Positions 20,407-28,704 of a stretch of DNA of 64,000 nt are shown here, piece after piece. A program made the translations under genes and the position numbers. The stretch is taken from positions 62,001 through 126,000 of the forward strand of contig NZ_SAVB01000005.1 of assembly GCF_004022265.1 (NCBI RefSeq), in the 5' to 3' direction. Position 1 is the stretch's first letter; each line of letters starts with the position of its first letter. The stretch comes from Paenirhodobacter ferrireducens. Lineage in GTDB: Bacteria > Pseudomonadota > Alphaproteobacteria > Rhodobacterales > Rhodobacteraceae. Below the pieces are notes generated by a model that saw only the letters and a program-made list of their open reading frames with translations, made no database searches and was not told the origin of the DNA.

Positions 20407-21264
20407 TCACTCCGTCAGGCCGTCGCGGGCGGCACGCAGCGCCCGCACGGCGCGCAGAACATAGGGCGTTCCGCAGATCCAGTCACGATCCGCCATTGCG
20501 GCCCGCGCCGAGGCGGTGCCAAGGGCGGCGAGCGCCGGGTGGTCGAGCACCTCTTCCGAGCGCGAGGCACCGGGATAGCGCTGGCCCGAGATCACGAGGT
20601 CGGGGCGGGCGAGGATCAGCACCTCGAGCGGCAGGGTGCCGCCGATGCTCAGCCCCGCCTCGGCACCGACATTGCGGAACCCGGCGGCGGCGAGGATCTG
20701 CCCCGAGAGCGTCTTGTCGCCCAGCGAATAGCTGTTGGCATAGTAGAGTGCGGCGCGCGGGCCGGTGGCGGGATCGGCGCGCAGCGCGGCCAGATCGGCA
20801 TCGAACTGCGCCACCATCGCGCGCGCGGCCTCGTCGCGGCCGAGGGCGGTGCCCATGGCCAGAACCTCGGCCCGCACCGCGTCCATGTCGGAGGCGGGGG
20901 CGAAGGTCTCGACCCGCACGCCGAGGCGACGCAGCAGGGCCGTGGTCGCCGGGCTGGTGTAGGTGCCGGCCAGCACCAGATCGGGGCGCAGCGCGAAGAC
21001 CTCTTCGGCAAGGCCGTGGTTCTCGGGATAGGCCGCGGCCTGCCCGGCCATCGCCGAGGCGAGCGGGTCGCGCGCGAGGTTCGACACCGAGACAAGCTGT
21101 CCAGGTGCGGCGAGCAGCATCGCCAGCTGGTCGGTGCACAGGTTGATCGACACCACCCGCTGCGGCACCTCGGCCGCGGCGGGAAGCGCCAGCATCAGCG
21201 CGGCGGCAAGCGCAAGCGCCTGCCACCCCTTATGCCGCTCAGAACGACGCACGAAGCCCGACAT
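20407..21264 (-). CDS. btuF: Cobalamin-binding periplasmic protein
   Basis: 285 residues with a Sec signal peptide (WQALALAAALMLALPAAA) and the two-lobe helical-backbone fold of BtuF/FhuD/FecB proteins (RVVSINLCTDQLAMLL; RPDLVLAGTYTSP; ADRDWICG). Starting at 21264, the gene overlaps the end of btuB by 26 bp. No good ribosome-binding site is visible there, so a start at the GTG at 21252 is possible. It should hand cobamides from the periplasm to BtuCD. Confidence 0.82.
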   Translation of the reverse strand: MSGFVRRSERHKGWQALALAAALMLALPAAAEVPQRVVSINLCTDQLAMLLAAPGQLVSVSNLARDPLASAMAGQAAAYPENHGLAEEVFALRPDLVLAGTYTSPATTALLRRLGVRVETFAPASDMDAVRAEVLAMGTALGRDEAARAMVAQFDADLAALRADPATGPRAALYYANSYSLGDKTLSGQILAAAGFRNVGAEAGLSIGGTLPLEVLILARPDLVISGQRYPGASRSEEVLDHPALAALGTASARAAMADRDWICGTPYVLRAVRALRAARDGLTE

Positions 21265-23050
21265 AGAAGGCGCGGTCCGAGGTGCCATAGCCCTTGTTCG
21301 TCTGGTATTCCTTGTCGAACAGGTTCTCGACCCGCAGATAGGCCGTCCGCCCCTCGCCGAAGTCGTAGCTGAGCGAGGCATTCACCACCGCGTAATCCTC
21401 CATCCCGTCGGGCCGGTCGGCGACGTAATGCACTGACATGTCGCCCGAAAGCGCCTCGGTGATCTCGCCGGTCGCGGTGACGGTCAGGTCGTGGTGCGCG
21501 ACGGCGGCCCAGCCGGTCGAGACCGAATTGTCGGTGTAGGTATAGGCCGCGGCCAGATCGAGGCGCGGCGAGACCCGGTAATGGCCGGCGAGTTCCAGCC
21601 CCGAGCGGCGCGAATGGCCGTCGACCTGGGCATAGCAGCCCCAGGCCTGACCGCAGGCGGTGGCGGCGTAATCCCAGCCGATCAGGTTCTTGGCGTCGAG
21701 ATAGAAGGCCGTGGCGCGCAGGCTTGCGGTCTCGCCCCAGCGTTTCTCGATGCCGATGTCGGCGCTTTGGCTGTCCTCGCGCTTCAGGTCCGGATCGCCA
21801 TAGACGCTGTAAAGCTCGTAGAGCGAGGGGGCGCGGAAGCCGTTGCCGAGCGAGGCGCGCAACAGAAGGTCGTCCTGCAGCCGGTAGACCGCCGCGATCC
21901 GGCCCGAGGTGAAGCTGCCGAAATCGCTGTGGGTGTCGTGGCGCAGCGAGAAGGTCAGGTCGAGCTTTTCGGCCGCGGCCCAGTTCAGCTCGCCGAAGAC
22001 GCCGTTGGTGCGGGTCGAGGCGCCGGCGGATTTCTCCTTGGTGGTGTCGGCGCCGAAGGCGAGCCGGGCCGTGGCGCCAAGGTCGGTCGCACCCTGATAG
22101 CCGAGCTTGGTGCGGGTGCCGTCGAACGGGTCGCACCAGCCGTTCGAGCACGATTGCCGGTCGCTGTCGAACCAGGTCGCCTCGAGCGTGTTGTCGACGG
22201 TGCCGGTGACGAAATCGGCAAAGACCCGCGCGCCCTTGCTGTCGCGGGTGGTGAAGTCGTTGCCCGGCGTGCCGGCGACGTCGCCTTCGTAATCGTCGAA
22301 CTCGCCCCAGCTTTTCTCGGCGAAACCGTTCGCGCCCAGCGTCAGCCCGTTCGCGAAAGTGTACTGGCCGAAGAAGCTGAGCCGGTTGGCGCGATAGCCG
22401 TCGGCCTCGTAATTGCCGTCATTCTCGTCGCGGGCCGAGAAGCCATGCGTCGAGATATGCGAATAGGTCAGCGCGGCTTCGGCGTTCTCGGTCTTGGTGG
22501 CGACCGAATAGCTGAACTTGCGGGTGGCATATTGCCCGTATTCGGCGGCGACCGACTGTTCGGTGCCAGGTTTCGTTGCGCGCTTGGTGGTGATGTTGAT
22601 CACCCCGGCCACCGCCTGCGAGCCGTAAAGCGCCGAGCTCGAGCCCTCGAGCACCTCGATGCGGCTGACATCGGAGGTCGAGAGCGTGCCGAAGTCATAG
22701 GCCCCCTGGGGCGAGGCCGGATCGCCCACCTCGATGCCGTCGACCAGCACGGGGATGTATTGCGCCGGCGCGCCGCGCAGATAGAGCGAGGCGGTGGTGC
22801 CGATCGGGCCCGAGCTGTTTACCGAGATCCCGGGCAGGCGCGAGAGGTAATCGGCGACGCGGGTGTCGCCGGCCTGGGCGAGCGCGTCGGCGGTGACGAC
22901 GGTGACGGTGGCGCCGGTGCGGTCGGTGCCGGTGGCCTCGAGATTGGCCGAGACGGTGATCTCGTCGAGCGCGGTGGTGTCCTCGGCGCCGGCGGGCAGC
23001 GCGGTGACAAGGGCGGTGGTGAGAAGCAGCGAGATGCGCAGGGTTTGCAT
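21239..23050 (-). CDS. btuB: TonB-dependent outer-membrane cobalamin receptor
   Basis: 603 residues: signal peptide (MQTLRISLLLTTALVTALPAGA), TonB-box-like DEITVSA, plug domain (LPGISVNSSGPIGTTASLYLRGAP...VEVLEGSSSALYGSQAVAGVINI, typical) and a 22-strand barrel ending in aromatic FYVGLRASF. It is similar in size to E. coli BtuB (614). A cysteine pair CSNGWCDPFDG and another CGQAWGC lie in predicted loops. The start at 23050 follows GGGAG. The cobalamin riboswitch lies in its leader. Confidence 0.93.
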   Translation of the reverse strand: MQTLRISLLLTTALVTALPAGAEDTTALDEITVSANLEATGTDRTGATVTVVTADALAQAGDTRVADYLSRLPGISVNSSGPIGTTASLYLRGAPAQYIPVLVDGIEVGDPASPQGAYDFGTLSTSDVSRIEVLEGSSSALYGSQAVAGVINITTKRATKPGTEQSVAAEYGQYATRKFSYSVATKTENAEAALTYSHISTHGFSARDENDGNYEADGYRANRLSFFGQYTFANGLTLGANGFAEKSWGEFDDYEGDVAGTPGNDFTTRDSKGARVFADFVTGTVDNTLEATWFDSDRQSCSNGWCDPFDGTRTKLGYQGATDLGATARLAFGADTTKEKSAGASTRTNGVFGELNWAAAEKLDLTFSLRHDTHSDFGSFTSGRIAAVYRLQDDLLLRASLGNGFRAPSLYELYSVYGDPDLKREDSQSADIGIEKRWGETASLRATAFYLDAKNLIGWDYAATACGQAWGCYAQVDGHSRRSGLELAGHYRVSPRLDLAAAYTYTDNSVSTGWAAVAHHDLTVTATGEITEALSGDMSVHYVADRPDGMEDYAVVNASLSYDFGEGRTAYLRVENLFDKEYQTNKGYGTSDRAFYVGLRASF

Positions 23051-23179
23051 GCGGAACTCCCTCAGGGCGGGGCAGGGCCCCTCGTGAAACGAAATCTGAC
23101 GGGAGATCCCGCAGACGGCGACAATCACCACTGCGGATGGCCGCTGAACCGATGCGCCCCGCATCGGACAAGGGTGAGT

Positions 23180-23360
23180 GCCGCGGCAGGTCTCCTGGCT
23201 TGCGGGTCTGGGCTCGGACGGGCCTTCCCGGGGGATCGCCCCAGTGGCAGTTGCCGTCTTCGCTCGCCGCTTACAGTTGCGGGGGCAGCTGCGGCATGAC
23301 CCGAAGGCGCACCGCATTCCCTTTTCATCCGGACTTTGGGCCCGGAACCGAGGCGCGTTC
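23180..23360 (-). ncRNA. Cobalamin riboswitch (AdoCbl class)
   Basis: On the minus strand the leader carries, in order, the AAAAGGGAATGCGGTG segment, GCCCCCGCAACTGTAAGCGG, the B12 box GCCACTGG, GGGAAGGC and the closing GCAAGCCAGGAGACCTGCC. This is the full consensus order of the cobalamin riboswitch. It ends about 130 bp before btuB and should switch off the btu operon when B12 is plentiful. Confidence 0.96.
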
Positions 23361-23384
23361 GTCTTGCGCGATCGGGGGCGGCGC

Positions 23385-23390
23385 TGTCAA
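23385..23390 (-). promoter_or_regulatory. Candidate -35 element for the btu operon
   Basis: A perfect TTGACA on the minus strand just upstream of the riboswitch. The -10 position 17 bp on (GCAAGA) is poor, so the assignment rests mainly on the -35 box and location. Confidence 0.45.
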
Positions 23391-23526
23391 GCGCCCGTGA
23401 GCCTGCGCGAGGGCCGCGTGAGCCGGCGATGCGGATTTGCCGCAGTGCAGCGACGGGGTGGGCCCATGCCCTCTTGCCCGCCCAAGCCCTCTTGCCCGAT
23501 TGCGCCGGGGCGTGGGATGAAGGCGC

Positions 23527-24489
23527 ATGGACATCACGATGATCGAGGCCGCCGCGGCGCGGCTTGCCGGCCATGCCCGGCGCACGCCGCTTCTCTCCTC
23601 GCCCTTCCTCGACGCGGTCGCGGGGCGGCGGGTGCTGGTGAAACCCGAATGCCTGCAGCACACGGGCTCGTTCAAGTTCCGCGGCGCCTGGTCGGCGCTG
23701 ACGGCGCTGCCCGCGGGCACGCGCGGGGTGATCGCCTTTTCCTCGGGCAACCATGCGCAGGGCGTCGCCCATGCGGCGCGGCGTCTCGGGCTGGCGGCGG
23801 TGATCGTCATGCCCTCGGACGCGCCGGCGCTGAAGATCGACAACACCCGGGCCTTCGGCGCCGAGGTGGTGCTCTATGACCGCGTCGAGGAGAGCCGCGA
23901 GGAGATCGGCGCGCGGATCGCGGCCGAGCGCGGGCTGGTCTTGGTGAAACCCTATGACGAGCCGCAGGTGATTGCCGGGCAGGGCACGATCGGGCTCGAG
24001 ATCGCCGAGGATTGCGCGCGGCTTGGCATTGCCGCCGCCGATGTGCTGGTGCCCTGCGGCGGTGGCGGGATGACGGCGGGGATTGCGCTGGCGCTTCAGG
24101 CGCGGGCGCCGGGGCTGCGGGTGCGGCCCTGCGAGCCCGAGGGCTTCGATGACGCCGCACGCTCGCTTGTTGCCGGGCGGCGGGTGGCGAATGCGCAGGC
24201 GGCGGGCTCGATCTGCGACGCGATCGTCACGGCGATGCCGGGCGAGCTGACCTTCCCGGTGATGGCGCGGCTGTGCGGCCCGGGGATCGCAGTCAGCGAT
24301 GACGAGGCGCTGGCGGCGATGCGGGCGGCGGCGCTGCGGCTGAAGATCCTGGCCGAGCCCGGTGGCGCGGTGGCGCTGGCCGCGGCGCTGTCGCACCCGG
24401 TGGCCTTCGAGCCCGACCGGCCGGTGATCGCCGTGGTCTCGGGCGGCAATGCCGATCCGGCGATGATCGCCCGCGCGCTGGCCGGATAG
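23527..24489 (+). CDS. PLP-dependent serine/threonine dehydratase-family enzyme
   Basis: 320 residues of fold-type II. The PLP lysine is in HTGSFKFRGA (near residue 45), the phosphate-binding loop is PCGGGGMTAG (near residue 180) and SSGNHAQGVA matches the asparagine loop. At 320 residues it has no regulatory ACT domain, so it resembles catabolic threonine dehydratase, serine racemase or threo-3-hydroxyaspartate ammonia-lyase. Predicted to deaminate serine/threonine-type substrates in the cytoplasm; exact substrate unknown. It is divergent from the btu operon and convergent with the acyl-CoA ligase gene. Confidence 0.85.
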   Translation: MDITMIEAAAARLAGHARRTPLLSSPFLDAVAGRRVLVKPECLQHTGSFKFRGAWSALTALPAGTRGVIAFSSGNHAQGVAHAARRLGLAAVIVMPSDAPALKIDNTRAFGAEVVLYDRVEESREEIGARIAAERGLVLVKPYDEPQVIAGQGTIGLEIAEDCARLGIAAADVLVPCGGGGMTAGIALALQARAPGLRVRPCEPEGFDDAARSLVAGRRVANAQAAGSICDAIVTAMPGELTFPVMARLCGPGIAVSDDEALAAMRAAALRLKILAEPGGAVALAAALSHPVAFEPDRPVIAVVSGGNADPAMIARALAG

Positions 24490-24492
24490 CGA

Positions 24493-24515
24493 AAGGGGGC
24501 CCGCCGGGCCCCCTT
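24493..24515. terminator. Bidirectional terminator-like hairpin
   Basis: Perfect 10-bp stem AAGGGGGCCC/GGGCCCCCTT with a 3-base loop between the convergent dehydratase and acyl-CoA ligase genes. Confidence 0.8.
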
Positions 24516-24522
24516 GTCCGTC

Positions 24523-26163
24523 TCAGGACTGCAGCTCCATCTGCCGCGCCCGGTCGCGCAGCACGAATTTCTGCACCTTGCCGGTCGAGGTCTTGGGCAG
24601 ATCGCCGAACACCACCGTCTTCGGCGCCTTGAAATGCGCCATGTTCTGCCGGCAGAAGGCGATGAGCTCCTTGTCCGTCACCTCGGCCCCCGCGCGCAGC
24701 TTGACGAAGGCGCAGGGCGTCTCGCCCCAGCGTTCGTGCGGGCGGGCGACGACGGCCGCTTCCATCACCTCGGGGTGCTTGTAGAGCACGTCCTCGACCT
24801 CGATCGAGGAGATGTTCTCGCCGCCCGAGATGATGATGTCCTTCGAGCGGTCCTTCAGCTCGATATAGCCATCGGGGTGCATCACGCCGAGGTCGCCCGA
24901 GGCGAACCAGCCGCCGGCAAAGGCCTCGTCGGTGGCGGTGGGGTTCTTCAGATAGCCCTTCATCACGTTGTTGCCGCGCATGAAGATCTCGCCCATCGTC
25001 ACGCCATCGGCCGGCACCGGCTCCTGCGTGTCGGGGTTCGCCACCATGATCTCTTCCATCGCATGGTTGCGCACGCCCTGCCGCGCCTTGAGCTTCGCGC
25101 GTTCGGGCAGCGACAGCCCGTCCCATTCCTCGTGCCAGGCGCAGGTGACGCCGGGGCCGTAGGTCTCGGTCAGGCCATAGCCATGGGTGACGTCGAAGCC
25201 GAGCGCCTCCATCTTCTCGATGATGATCGCGGGCGGCGGGGCGCCGCCGGTCAGCACCTTGACGCCGGTCTGCAGGCCTTCCTTCATCTCGGGGGCCGCA
25301 TGCACCAGCATCGCCAGCACCACCGAGGCGCCGCAGAAATGGGTGACGCCCTCTTCCTTGATGAGGCGATAGATCGGCTCGTCGCGCACCGCGCGCAGGC
25401 AGACCGCGACACCTGCCGAGGCGGCGATGGTCCAGGGGAAGCACCAGCCGTTGCAATGGAACATCGGCAGCGTCCACAGATAGACCGGCCGGTCCCCCAT
25501 GTGCCACGACACGACATTCGCCAGCGCATTCAGATGCGCGCCGCGGTGGTGATAGATCACGCCCTTCGGGTTGCCGGTGGTGCCCGAGGTGTAGTTCAGC
25601 GTGATCGCGTCCCATTCGTCATCGGGGCGGATCCAGCGGAAATCGGCGTCGCCCTCGGCCAGCAGCTCCTCATAGCCGATCTGGCCGATCTTGCGCGCTT
25701 CGCCGAAGGCCGGGTCGGTGATGTCGACCACCAGCAGGTCGCGCGGCCGGGCGATGTGCACGGCGCGGTCGACGATCTCGGCGAATTCCGGGTCGACGAA
25801 GATCACCTTGCTTTCGGCATGGCTGAGGATGAAGGCCACGGCCTCGGCATCCAGGCGGGTGTTGATCGCGTTCAGCACGGCGCCGGCCATCGGCACCGAG
25901 AAATGCGACTCGAACATCTCGGGGATGTTGGTCGCCATGATCGAGATCGTGTCGCCCTTGCCGTAGCCACGCTTCGACAGCGCCGAGGCCATCTTCAGGC
26001 AGCGCGCATAGGTCTCCCCCCAGGTGCGGCGCACGCCCTCGTAGACCACCGCAAGCCGGTCCGGATAGACCTTGGCCGAGCGGTCCATCAGGCTCAGCGG
26101 CGTGATCGGCAGATAGTTCGCCGGGGTCTTCTCCACCCCGATGTTGTAGATGTTGTGCTCCAT
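24523..26163 (-). CDS. AMP-forming acyl-CoA synthetase
   Basis: 546 residues of the ANL superfamily. Motifs: P-loop-like LNYTSGTTGNPKGV (near 180), GYGLTETYGPG, the adenylate-binding ASGDLGVMHPDGYIELKDRSKDIIISGGENIS and the catalytic lysine of the C-terminal lid in PKTSTGKVQK (near 530). Its length and the HFCGASVVLAMLV stretch resemble medium-chain or DmdB-type (methylmercaptopropionate) ligases of marine Rhodobacterales, but specificity cannot be told by eye. GGGAGG precedes the ATG. It is 51 bp downstream of the fadN-like gene, in the same operon. Confidence 0.88.
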   Translation of the reverse strand: MEHNIYNIGVEKTPANYLPITPLSLMDRSAKVYPDRLAVVYEGVRRTWGETYARCLKMASALSKRGYGKGDTISIMATNIPEMFESHFSVPMAGAVLNAINTRLDAEAVAFILSHAESKVIFVDPEFAEIVDRAVHIARPRDLLVVDITDPAFGEARKIGQIGYEELLAEGDADFRWIRPDDEWDAITLNYTSGTTGNPKGVIYHHRGAHLNALANVVSWHMGDRPVYLWTLPMFHCNGWCFPWTIAASAGVAVCLRAVRDEPIYRLIKEEGVTHFCGASVVLAMLVHAAPEMKEGLQTGVKVLTGGAPPPAIIIEKMEALGFDVTHGYGLTETYGPGVTCAWHEEWDGLSLPERAKLKARQGVRNHAMEEIMVANPDTQEPVPADGVTMGEIFMRGNNVMKGYLKNPTATDEAFAGGWFASGDLGVMHPDGYIELKDRSKDIIISGGENISSIEVEDVLYKHPEVMEAAVVARPHERWGETPCAFVKLRAGAEVTDKELIAFCRQNMAHFKAPKTVVFGDLPKTSTGKVQKFVLRDRARQMELQS

Positions 26164-26214
26164 GGGTCCTCCCTTGGTGTGGCCGGGCAGGGCGCCCGGC
26201 CGCAGGTTGTCTGA

Positions 26215-28407
26215 TCAGGTCTTCAGCGGCTTGCCGGTCTCGAGGATGTGCTTGATCCGGGCAAGCGTCAGCGGCACCTGCATCATCTCGACGAAGGCGC
26301 GGGCCTCGAGCGCGCGCAGATCCTCCTCGGCCAGCTCGCCGCCGAGCGGGCCGCCGGTGATGACCGAGGCGATGTGCTCCTGCACCGCCAGATCGGCCGC
26401 CGAGAGCTTGCCCGCCGCCACCATCTCGCGGCGCGGCGCGAGGATCGCCTCGGCCTCCTCGGCGCCGCCGGTGGTGATGCGCTCGGGCGCAAGCGGGGTG
26501 TAGCCGTCGATCATCGCCAGCGCGGTCTGCATCGCCGCGCCGATCCGGTCATCCGCGTGCATCACCACCTGCGTCGTCGCCGGGTCGAGGAAGCCAAGCG
26601 TCACCGCCTCGCGCGCCGAGCCCGCCGGGCGCGGCTGGGTCAGTGCCGCGAAGGCCTTCGCCGCGCCAAGCCGCGCGGTCAGCCGGGTGCAGCCGCCCCA
26701 GCCCGGCAGGATGCCAAGCGTGTGCTCGGGCAGGCCGATCTTCGCCTCGAGATGCACGACGCGGGCCGCGCAATGCAGCGTCAGCTCGCAGCCGCCGCCG
26801 AGCGTGATCCCCTGCACCGCCGCCACCGAGGGCACCGGCGCCTGCCGCAGCAGCGGATAAAGCGCGTGGCCGCGGGCGATGAAGCCGCCGATCGCGCCCC
26901 AGTTCGCGCTTTCGATCATCCCGACGAAACGGGCGAGGTTGGCGCCGGCCGAGAAGGCGCGCGGGTCGTGGTTGCCGACCACCAGCGCCTTCACCGCACC
27001 GCCCATCCGGCCCAGCGTCTCCTCGATCATGTCGAAGACGCCGTCGTCGACCGCGTTCATCTTGGTGGTGAGTTCGAGGCAGCCGACGCCGTCGCCCAGA
27101 TCCCACAGGCCGGCCGAGGCATTGCCGGCAAGCTTCGCGCCCGCCGCCTTCGCCCGGTCGAGCGGATCCTGCGCCGCGGCGTCCTTCACCACCGCGGGCA
27201 TCGCCGGCAGGGTCAGCGCGGCGCGGCTGGCGGCATCGAGGCCCCGGGCGATCGCGAAGGGCCCCTTGCGCCAGGCAAAGCCCAGCTCCAGAGCCGCATC
27301 GAGCGCCGCGGGGCCGGTCGAGATCTCGGCGACATGGGCCGCGGCATAGCGCAGCACCTCGCCCAGCACCTCGCGCGCATAGGCGCCGAGCTTGCCCTGA
27401 TCGGCCAGAAGCGCCGCCAGATCCTTGCCGCCGCCGGGCACGGTGACGGGCTGCACCGCGCGGTATTCGCCGGTTGCCGGGTCGATCACCTCGCGGCTGC
27501 CGTCGGCCGCCTTGCGGTAGAAGCCCGCGCCCGACTTGCGGCCGAAGCGGCCCTTGGCGATCATGTCCCTGACCAGCGCATTCGCCGGCAGGTCGAAGCG
27601 GTTGATCGCGTCGCCGGCGGGCAACTCGCCCATCAGCGAGCCCCAGATGCTCGGGATCATGTCGACGCCCACGAGGTCCGACAGGCCGAAGACGCCGGTG
27701 CGCGGGATGCCGAAGACGGTCTGCACGGCGTCGGCCTCCTCGATCGTCAGGCCAAGGCGCAGCGCCTCGACCATGGCGATCGACATCCAGGTGCAGCCGA
27801 TGCGGTTGGCGATGAAGCCGGGAGTGTCGCGGCAGTCGATCACCGTCTTGCCCAGCACCGCGCGCCCGGCCTTGCGGATGAAGGCCTGCGCCGGCCCGCC
27901 ATCCTCGGCGACCAGCTCGAGCAGCGCCATGTGCCGCGGCGGGTTGAAGAAATGCGAGATCGCGAAGCGCGCGGCGAAGTCGGCGCCGAAACCCTCGGTC
28001 AGCAACTCGCGCAGGATCGTCGAGGTGTTCGAGGACACCACGGCACCCGGCGCCAGAAGCGGCGCGACCTTGGCGAAGAGCGCGCGCTTCACCTCGAGGT
28101 TCTCGATCACCGCCTCGATGATCCAGTCGGCCTCGGCGATGCGGGCGATGTCGTCCTCGACGTTGCCAGGGCGCACGAGTGCCGCGGGGCCGGGGCCGGC
28201 GAAACCGCCTGCCTTCAGCTGCGCGGCGATGCCGGCCTCGGCGCGGGCGTTGCGGTTGCCCTCGGCCGGGATGTCGAGCAGGTCGACCGGAACGCCGGCG
28301 TTGGCGAATTGCGCGGCGATGCCCGCGCCCATCGAGCCCGCCCCGATCACCACGGCGCGGCGGCATCCGCTTGTCGCCACGCCCCAGGCCTGCGTCAGTT
28401 CCGTCAT
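26215..28407 (-). CDS. Bifunctional 3-hydroxyacyl-CoA dehydrogenase/enoyl-CoA hydratase (FadN-like)
   Basis: 730 residues with the dehydrogenase first and hydratase last, the reverse of FadB. NAD-binding domain with VVIGAGSMGAGIAAQFANAG (near 20), dehydrogenase signature HFFNPPRHMALLELV (near 155) and CRDTPGFIANRIG, then a crotonase domain from about 430 (NHDPRAFSAGANL; GITLGGGCELTLHC oxyanion region). It carries out two consecutive beta-oxidation steps. Together with the acyl-CoA ligase it forms an activation plus oxidation operon for a fatty or alkylthio acid. Confidence 0.9.
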   Translation of the reverse strand: MTELTQAWGVATSGCRRAVVIGAGSMGAGIAAQFANAGVPVDLLDIPAEGNRNARAEAGIAAQLKAGGFAGPGPAALVRPGNVEDDIARIAEADWIIEAVIENLEVKRALFAKVAPLLAPGAVVSSNTSTILRELLTEGFGADFAARFAISHFFNPPRHMALLELVAEDGGPAQAFIRKAGRAVLGKTVIDCRDTPGFIANRIGCTWMSIAMVEALRLGLTIEEADAVQTVFGIPRTGVFGLSDLVGVDMIPSIWGSLMGELPAGDAINRFDLPANALVRDMIAKGRFGRKSGAGFYRKAADGSREVIDPATGEYRAVQPVTVPGGGKDLAALLADQGKLGAYAREVLGEVLRYAAAHVAEISTGPAALDAALELGFAWRKGPFAIARGLDAASRAALTLPAMPAVVKDAAAQDPLDRAKAAGAKLAGNASAGLWDLGDGVGCLELTTKMNAVDDGVFDMIEETLGRMGGAVKALVVGNHDPRAFSAGANLARFVGMIESANWGAIGGFIARGHALYPLLRQAPVPSVAAVQGITLGGGCELTLHCAARVVHLEAKIGLPEHTLGILPGWGGCTRLTARLGAAKAFAALTQPRPAGSAREAVTLGFLDPATTQVVMHADDRIGAAMQTALAMIDGYTPLAPERITTGGAEEAEAILAPRREMVAAGKLSAADLAVQEHIASVITGGPLGGELAEEDLRALEARAFVEMMQVPLTLARIKHILETGKPLKT

Positions 28408-28704
28408 CTTCGTGCCTTTCTCGTCTTTGCCCCGCGGGGCCGTCGGGACCGGGCAGCGTGCCGCCGCGGTCGTCTGTCTCGGGGCCGGGGATGGCCCGGC
28501 AGGGGTGCACGGGCCGCCACCTTCCGCCTGGGAAGTGTGCTGGCCGCTGGCCCCGAAATCTGGTGACGGGTCCTCCCGCGCGCAGCCCGAACCCCTCCGA
28601 TCCCGGCTGCATCCGGCACTAGCTCATGCAGGTGTTGCGCAAGTTTTGTCGAATTGTATCGAAATGTGACGTCCGCCGCTTCGGGCTTTTGGAGGGGGCG
28701 AGGG
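28408..28704. promoter_or_regulatory. Divergent promoter region between fadN-like and hybrid kinase genes
   Basis: The 297-bp gap is mostly GC-rich, but 28634-28672 is AT-rich. There TTGCGC-N16-TATCGA (plus strand, about 28635-28662) is a possible promoter for the kinase gene, overlapping TCGA-N6-TCGA, which could be an operator. No RNA gene is visible. Confidence 0.35.
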